A stretch of DNA of 64,000 nt, from positions 14,609,001-14,673,000 of the forward strand of contig NC_092680.1 of the NCBI RefSeq assembly GCF_964355755.1, written 5' to 3'. How positions within the stretch are numbered: the stretch's first letter is position 1; every line of letters begins with the position of its first letter. Source of the DNA: Antedon mediterranea. Taxonomy: Eukaryota; Echinodermata; Crinoidea; Comatulida; Antedonidae. The notes beneath the pieces are model-generated. The model did not search any database. It saw only the letters and a list, made by a program, of their open reading frames with translations, and was not told the origin of the DNA. This document shows, one piece after another, positions 48,401-57,400 of the stretch. A program made the translations under genes and the position numbers.

Positions 48401-51400
48401 TCGAGCTGTTTAACCAGTCTTCGGCTATTAAAAACAATTATTGTAGGTAAATGCAAAGCATCCTCGTATTATGGTGTGCGGGTATTTTTCAGCATCGACA
48501 CATCTATTAGACAGTGTATACAAACCCATATTTGGGACAAATCGTTGAACCTAAATACGTTTTAATCGTCAATAACTAATTATCTAACTCAATTAATAAT
48601 CTTAATTAGTAAACAGGGTTACATTCAGTGGTTAAAACCAGTAGAAGTTACGCTTGATATTCCGATTTTTGCCCTTACGTAAATTTATATATAGATACTA
48701 CAGATGCTTTGATAATTCTACCCACTAAAACATTGTTGTTATGCCATAATAGACACACAATGGTACTGTATTTGTTAAAGCAAACAAATAGTATTCTTGT
48801 TATGAATATAACAATAGGCATTTTCAAATAATGCATTTATTGTATTATGGAATTCAATAAAACTCAATCCTTTATAATACATTAAAAGGATATTTATTAA
48901 TTTTTTACTTTTCACATACACTTGTTAACTTGCAAAGTTAAACTGCGGTGCTGCAAACTGGAGCCATAAAGTTTCCCCAGGTTAAGGCTCCCATTTGACC
49001 ATATAGTTCTGCTTATTTTTTGGATAAAAAATTATAATTAGAAGTTTTTGTGCACTTTAAAGAACCTAGTCAATCTAAAGTGTTAGGCACTGCACTGTAA
49101 CTGATTTGGTCTAAACTAGAGGCCCTATCTGAATTTCCTCAATTGAGGATGAATAATATAACATTAAAACAAACAAAAAAACTACCATAAAAGCTCATTG
49201 ATCTTTTCAATATAGTATGGGCTTCTTTTCGAGACTATTTAAATATTAAATGAACATCATGATTTAATGCCAGATAACTTGTGATGCAGGTTTTATAGAA
49301 GTTTATATCATACATTTATTTTACAGTTTAAATTGTATTTTCATCACAAATCTGTGAAATTGGCAAATAATGTCAAAAAAATCCTATTGTAGTATAGATA
49401 TTCACAAAATGTACAGAATTCATTTCGAAAAGAAGTTCCCCTCTTTAGTTTAATAATAATAATAATAATAATATTTATTCGGCAAAAGTTCATAAAGTAC
49501 ATTTTACAATTCATCTTGCCAGGAGCAAGTAATAGGCATGAACCCAAACAGAAAACTGCTCTTACTCCATCATTACTTATAAAATACAAAAATAACAAAA
49601 CTAAGTAGCACAAATTAAGTCAAAATAAAACAAAACAAAGTTACCCATAACAAAAAGTCTTAGTAGTTATAGCTCTATAGCGGTTAGCCTTATAGTCTAT
49701 CCGGCTTAGTAGATATAGAGCTGTCGCCTATTTATCACCTACTAGTAGATAGATATTTGATAGATTTTTTATAGTTGTTAGTAGATTTTTGCCTCATTAG
49801 CATATTTCGCGATGACATTAGTAGGCGACACCTACTAAATACAACTATGATTAGACTACCAATAATCTATCTAGAATGGATTCTTAATTGGCTATTATTT
49901 GGCTTTTAAAAATCTACATTAATTTGCTATTTATGGGCTATTAAAAATCTACTAATTAAATGACTATTATTGGGCTATTAAAAATCTGTATAAATTGGCT
50001 ATTATTTGGCAATTAAAAATCTACATAAAATGGCTATAATTTGTCTACTTAAAATCTACATTATTTGGCTATTAATATACTATTAAAAATCTACTAAATA
50101 ATTGGCTATTATTTGGCAATTAAAAATCTACATAAAATGGCTATAATTTGTCTACTTAAAATCTACATTATTTGGCTATTAATATACTATTAAAAATCTA
50201 CTAAATAATTGGCTATTATTCAACTACTAAAAATCTACATTATTTGCCTATTATTGGGCTATTAAAAATCTACATAAAAATGGCTATTATTTGTCTACTA
50301 AAAATCTACATTATTTTGCTATTATTGGGCTATTAAAAATCTACTTAAAAATGGCTATTATTTGTCTACTAAAAATCTACATTATGTGGCTATTATTGGG
50401 CTATTAAAAATCTACATAAAAATGGCTATTATTTGTCTACTAAAAATCTACATTATTTGGCTATTATTGGGCTATTAAAAATCTACATAAAAATGGCTAT
50501 TATTTGTCTACTAAAAATCTACATTATTTGGCTATTATTGGGCTATTAAAAATCTACATAAAAATGGCTATTATTTGTCTACTAAAAATCTACATTATTT
50601 GGATATTATTGGTCTATTAAAAATCTACTTAAAAATGGCTATTATTTGTCTACTAAAAATCTACATTATTTGGCTATTATTGGTCTATTAAAAATCTACT
50701 TAAAAATGGCTATTATTTGTCTACTAATAATCTACATTATTTGGCTATTATTGGGCTATTAAAAATCTACACTATTTGGCTATTATTGGGCTGTTAAAAA
50801 TCTACTTAAAAATGGCTATTATTTGTCTACTAAAAATCTACATTATTTGGCTATTATTGGGCTATTAAAAATCTACATTATTTGGCTATTATTGGGCTAT
50901 TAACAATCTACATATAGATATTATTGGACTATTAAAAATCTACATATAACTATTATTGGGCTATTAACAATCTACATATAGATATTATTGGGCTATTAAA
51001 AATCTACATATAAATTGGCTATTAAAAATCTACATAAATTAACTACTGTTAATTTAGATACTTAAAATCTACAGAAATTAAAAATCTAATCTTTTCTGGC
51101 TAAAATACAGATACAGAACAATAATTCATCTTATTGGCAAATAACAAATGTATAATGACAATAATAATAACAAATTAATTTTTTTCTCGTATTTGTAAAC
51201 CTTAATCTTGTCCATACATATGCGAGTCCGAAAACTTTAAGCACATATTTTAACTCAGTTGGACATGTAAAAGGAAGAATACCAAACAACAACAGTTACT
51301 TTTGTAACAATTTAGACTTATTAAGTGAAACAAGACATTAGTAAACCAAATATACAGTATACATTTTATAAATTTATTTAACAAAAAATTAAGATAGTAC

Positions 51401-54400
51401 ATTATTTGTAAACCTTAATATCTTAACCATTGCACATGTTTTAACTCAGCTGGACATGTAAAAGGAAGAATACCAAACAACAACAACAGTTACTTTTGTA
51501 ACAATTTAGACTTATTAAGTGAAACAAGACATTAGTAACCAAATATACAGTATACATTTTATAAATTTATTTAACAAAAAATTAAGATAGTACAGTATTT
51601 GTAAACCTTAATATCTTAACCATAACATTGCACATGTTTTAACATCACTTTTGTAACAATCTAGACTTATCAAATGAAACAAGACACAGTATCCAAATAT
51701 ACAGTATACATTTTATTTAAACTTCAAAATTCAAAACAATTCCTGAATGGAATTAGACCAGACAATAAGAAATGCACCAAATATTGTCACTATTGACATG
51801 AAAAATTAATTACGCAAAAGCACACTTCACCATAAATTAATCATCTTTGCACTTGACCATCAAATTTGTACTTGTATAGGTTAAAGATCGTCTCTCTGAA
51901 AAAAGAATTGTTTAAACATTTTTTTGTTGAATATGCCATTTGAATTTTGCTATACAAGGGCTACCTACCAGTAACCTATTAACAGACTATAAAGAAACTG
52001 ATAATAGCCAGTAACTATTAATAAACTATTTATTTTATATACTTAGGCCTACTAAGAATTATTACAAATAGATACAGTAGATATAGCTAGATGACCTAGG
52101 CCTCTAGGCCTAGATACTGCATTAGAAATCTATTATTTAAATATCACAGTTGTAATATCTATCAACTGCATACTTACAATAGCTATACTAGGGCTACCAA
52201 TAATAACCTATTAATAGACTAGGCTTAGGCCTATTAACAAACTGATAATAGGCCTAGGCAGCCCAGTATAACTATTTAGTATTAATATTATAAACTAAAA
52301 AATCTATTTTATAATTGAACCCTGGGAAGTAGGCCTACAACTTGTGGCTTATTACTATGTTTTCATTTATGTACACACCTATAATTATATTATACTGTAT
52401 AATGCCATTGTTGAATAAATAAATGTTTTTTGAACAACAAATAGGCAATGTAGGGCCTAGGCTAACTAGTAGTAGGCCTATAAGCCTAGGCTATAAAGTA
52501 TATTAGGCTAGGCTATTATAATTATAAATTGAATGAAAAATGCCTAGTGCAATTTAAAAAAGACTAGGCCTAGGCTAGGGCCTACCTAGCTTAGTAGCCT
52601 AGCCTAGGCCTACTAACTAATACAGGCCTGGCTAGCTTATAGAGCCTACTAGAGGCCTACTAGCCTAGCTTCTAGCCTATCAAAAAGGAACACTTTAACT
52701 TTAACAAATAAAATGTAAAGATATGGATTGATTCACTTACCACTAAACTGACATTGTGGTTGGAATAAAAATAAACATTCATGGTCTGATCGAAAAGGCC
52801 TACAACAAGCGAATGCTCCTTTTTTCTCTGATCATCTGCATCGTGCCTGCTGCTGCTGCAAAAAAGAAGCGGGAATTTGGGTGTAACAATTGTTATACAC
52901 ACGCACTAATATATAGACAACGGCTATCTATAACCTATTAACAAACTACATTTTACATTTTACATTTAACTTATATTCCATACCTACTAAATATCTATTA
53001 TATATAGATAGATGGAGGCTACTACAAGTCTATTAGAAATCTATGAGTAACACAGTTTTGTATTATCTATCAACTGTCTACTTATAATAGATAGACAACA
53101 GCTATCTATAACCTATTAACAAACTACGTTTAACATATATTCCATACCTACTAAATATCTATTATATATAGATAGATGGAGACTACTACAAGTCTATTAG
53201 AAATCTATGAGTAACACAGTTTTGTATTATCTATCAACTGTCTACTTATAATAGATAGACAACAGCTATCTATAACCTATTAACAAACTACGTTTAACTT
53301 ATATTCCATACCTACTATATCTATTATATATAGTTAGATGGAGACTACTACAAGTCTATTAGAAATCTATGAGTAACACAGTTTTGTATTATCTATCAAC
53401 TGTCTACTTATAATAGATAGACAACAGCTATCTATAACCTATTAACAAACTACGTTTAACATATATTCCATACCTACTAAATCTCTATTATATATAGATA
53501 GATGGAGACTACTACAAGTCTATTAGAAATCTATGAGTAACACAGTTTTGTATTATCTATCAACTGTCTACTTATAATAGATAGACAACAGCTATCTATA
53601 ACCTATTAACAAACTACGTTTAACATATATTCCATACCTACTAAATCTCTATTATATATAGATAGCTGGAGACTACTACAAGTCTATTAGAAATCTATGA
53701 GTAACACAGTTTTGTATTATCTATCAACTGTCTACTTATAATAGATAGACAACAGCTATCTATAACCTATTAACAAACTATGTTTAACATATATTCCATA
53801 CCTACTAAATATCTATTATATATAGATAGATGGAGACTACTACAAGTCTATTAGAAATCTATGAGTAACACAGTTTTGTATTATCTATCAACTGTCTATT
53901 TATAATAGATAGACAACAGCTATCTATAACCTATTAACAAACTACATTTAACTTATATTCCATACCTACTAAATATCTATTATATATAGATAGATGGAGA
54001 CTACTACAAGTCTATTAGAAATCTATGAGTAACACAGTTTTGTATTATCTATCAACTGTCTACTTATAATAGATAGACAGCAGCTATCTATAACCTATTA
54101 ACAAACTACGTTTAACTTATATTCCATACCTACTAAATATCTATTATATATAGATAGATGGAGACTACTACAAGTCTATTAGAAATCTATGAGTAACACA
54201 GTTTTGTATTATCTATCAACTGTCTACTTATAATAGATAGACAACAGCTATCTATAACCTATTAACAAACTACGTTTAACTTATATTCCATACCTACTAA
54301 ATATCTATTATATATAGATAGATGGAGACTACTATAAGTCTATTAGAAATCTATGAGTAACACAGTTTTGTATTATCTATCAACTGTCTACTTATAATAG

Positions 54401-57400
54401 ATAGACAACAGCTATCTATAACCTATTAACAAACTACGTTTAACTTATATTCCATACCTACTAAATATCTATTATATATAGATAGATGGAGACTTCTACA
54501 AGTCTATTAGAAATCTATGAGTAACACAGTTTTGTATTATCTATCAACTGTCTACTTATAATAGATAGACAACAGCTATCTATAACCTATTAACAAACTA
54601 CATTTAACTTTTTTTTCATACCTACTAAATATCTATTATATATAGATAGATGGAGACTACTCCCTGTCTACATAAAAACTCTTAAGGTGAAAAATATCTA
54701 TTAAAAACTACTAACAATGGTGTAGCTTAAAGACCTACTTTAAATAGTGCTACATCAACTATGACACAACTACTTACTGTGTACTTTTAATAGGTAGTAC
54801 CTATTATGTCACCTATCTATTTTATGTAGTCAGAAAGTAGTCAAAGAAATTATGATAAAATCCTTAGTAGCCAAGAGAAAAAAACTACTAACGGCCTATT
54901 AAGCCTACTAAGGATAGAGCTATTTCTATTAAAGACTATCTAAATATACTTAATTATTTCGTTATGGGTATAATGAGATACACCAATTAAAAATAAGCTG
55001 CATTGAATAAACAATATAAACAATTACAACTTAATATTTTGAGATCAAATGTTTGATGAGTTGGGCTTTAAAGTCTGAAATTGTAGCACATTGTTTAATT
55101 TCATTTGGAAGTTGCTCCCATAATCTAGGGAAAATAACAAACGATGAATTTAAAAATGTATTGGTCTTTGCCTTCCAATGTATTAACCGCCCTTCACACC
55201 TCTCACTTGATCTCATTAAAGGATGATGGACAGAGGCCATGCATTATTTTAAAACCTAATGTGAGTCTATACACTTTAAATATATCTTCAATACTTAAAA
55301 TATTTAGGGTCTTTAACCTATATAAATATGAAGTGTCCCAATTTCCTTCTTTTCTGTACATAATTATTCTAGTGGCCTTTCTCTGAACCCTTTCAAGTCT
55401 ATACATATGAGATATTTCAGTAGGTGCCCACATACAACAACAGTAAGTCACAACAGGTAGTATTAGTGCTTTGTAAAGATTTAGCATTGCCATCCAAGAC
55501 ATTGCTTTACTACATCTTGAAACAAAACCAAGAAGTTTGCTTGCCTTACTACAAACATAATCTACATGAGAGTGGCATGTTAATTTACTGTTGATATATA
55601 CACCAAGTAGTTTGAATTCATGGACTTTTTCCGTTGAATCGGAATTTGAGTTTGCAAATGTAGTCTAAAAAAGAAGCCCATAATTTAAAATAAGTCCACC
55701 CAAGAGTACTAAAAAATTGAGATTTTACAGTATGTAGCAACTAGTACTATTGCAACATTAATACTTTCATTATTTGGTTTAGTTTAACTAACTGTTTAAC
55801 TATATTCTTATTAATCTTCCAGCTTATAACATAATTGTAGTTCTAGTATTGCTTGTTGGTATTGAGATACTTAATTCTGCTTTTAAATCCATTGGGTTTA
55901 CCTTTCTTAGTCTCTGCAACAGAAAATCATGACTTTACAAAGACAATCAGACATGAATGATGCAAGTAGAAATGAAGCAGAGAGGAAAAACGAAGCTCTC
56001 CAGCGAAGGTAGGATAGTCAACATGTATATGCGGCATCTAAAATCCTTAAATTAGAGATAAACAGAAATATGATTTATTAGCATTTAGTTGAATTGGCTC
56101 CAATTAAACTGATTATGTTACATTCACTCATTAATAAAATCGGAATTTATTAGGCCATTTTGTAGTTTGAATAAAATGAATTACTTCCGCAGAAAAAACA
56201 ATGTTTCATTTATAAAAAGACAAAACTATTAACTTTTTTTTTTTAAATAAATGTTTTTTTTAAATCAATTTGTGGTCAAAGTGAATAACTATTATTGAAC
56301 ATTAAAATGGCATATTCAACCAAATTTTTAAAAATAACTTTAAAGGTCATGTGCAGGAATGAATTTTACATAAAATTTGCTTATAAAATTTTACTTTGGT
56401 TTTCTTGTTTAAAAAGGGTTGATGAATTAGACCTTAAGTTTCGAAGTTTACAAGCTGCTCATTCCACCATACAATCTGAACATCGTCAAAGAGAAATTTT
56501 GTTGGAACAGACCTCACTGTCGCTTAAACTTGTCGAAGAAGAAAATGAACAATCAAAACAGGTATGCCTACTGACTGGTTATAAACTCAACCATTTTATT
56601 TTATTATTGGTTGTTTTTTATTGAATGTGAAAAACGTGTCGGCATATAAACATTTTTAATGGTAACTAGAATTAGGACATTTTGGTACCCAAGAAAAAGT
56701 TGGAGAAAAAAAGTAATATTTACAACTTTAGAACTAATTTATACATCTCCATTTTAGACTAAAGATACAATGCTGAAAGAAGCGCTGGCATTGCGAGAAT
56801 CATTGCAAATATCACGTGCAAAATGTGACAAACTTGGTATGGAACTGAGAGATCTTGAAGGTATAAGAAAGGTAGGACGATTTAAAGAAAAAAAAATATT
56901 AACATATATCACATGCCAAATGTGACAAACTTAGTATGTAACTGAGAATTCTTGAAGGTATAAGAAAGGTAGGACGATTTAAAGAAAAAAAAATATTAAC
57001 ATATATCACATGCAAAATGTGACAAACTTAGTATGTAACTGAGAGATGTTGAAGGTATAAGAAAGGTAGGACGATGTAATGAGAAAAAAATATTAACATA
57101 TATCACATGCAAAATGTGACAAACTTAGTATGTAACTGAGAGATCTTGAAGGTATAAGAAAGGTAGGACGATGTAATAAGAAAAAAATATTAACATATAT
57201 CACATTCAAAATGTGACAAACTTGGTATGTAACTGAGAGATGTTGAAGGTATATGAAAGGTAGGATGATGTAATGAGAAAAAAATATTAACATATATCAC
57301 ATGCAAAATGTGACAAACTTGGTATGTAACTGAGAGATGTTGAAGGTATAAGAAAGGTAGGACGATGTAATGAGAAAAAAATATTAACATATATCACATG

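Larger units (their letters stand above)
49642..54970. mobile_element. 5.3-kb composite element made of tandem arrays, with inverted ends
   Basis: The left end TACCCATAACAAAAAGTC and the inverse of the right end (TACCCATAACGAAATAAT) agree, and slightly further in both sides show AGTCTT..TAG and ATAGCTCTAT. Between them lie three unlike tandem arrays (about 71 bp, 190 bp and 164 bp units) and a unique centre (51720-52900). CTA/TAG-rich words run through all of it and are absent just outside. No transposase found. Alternatives are a locally expanded satellite region in which the end match is chance. Confidence 0.5.
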
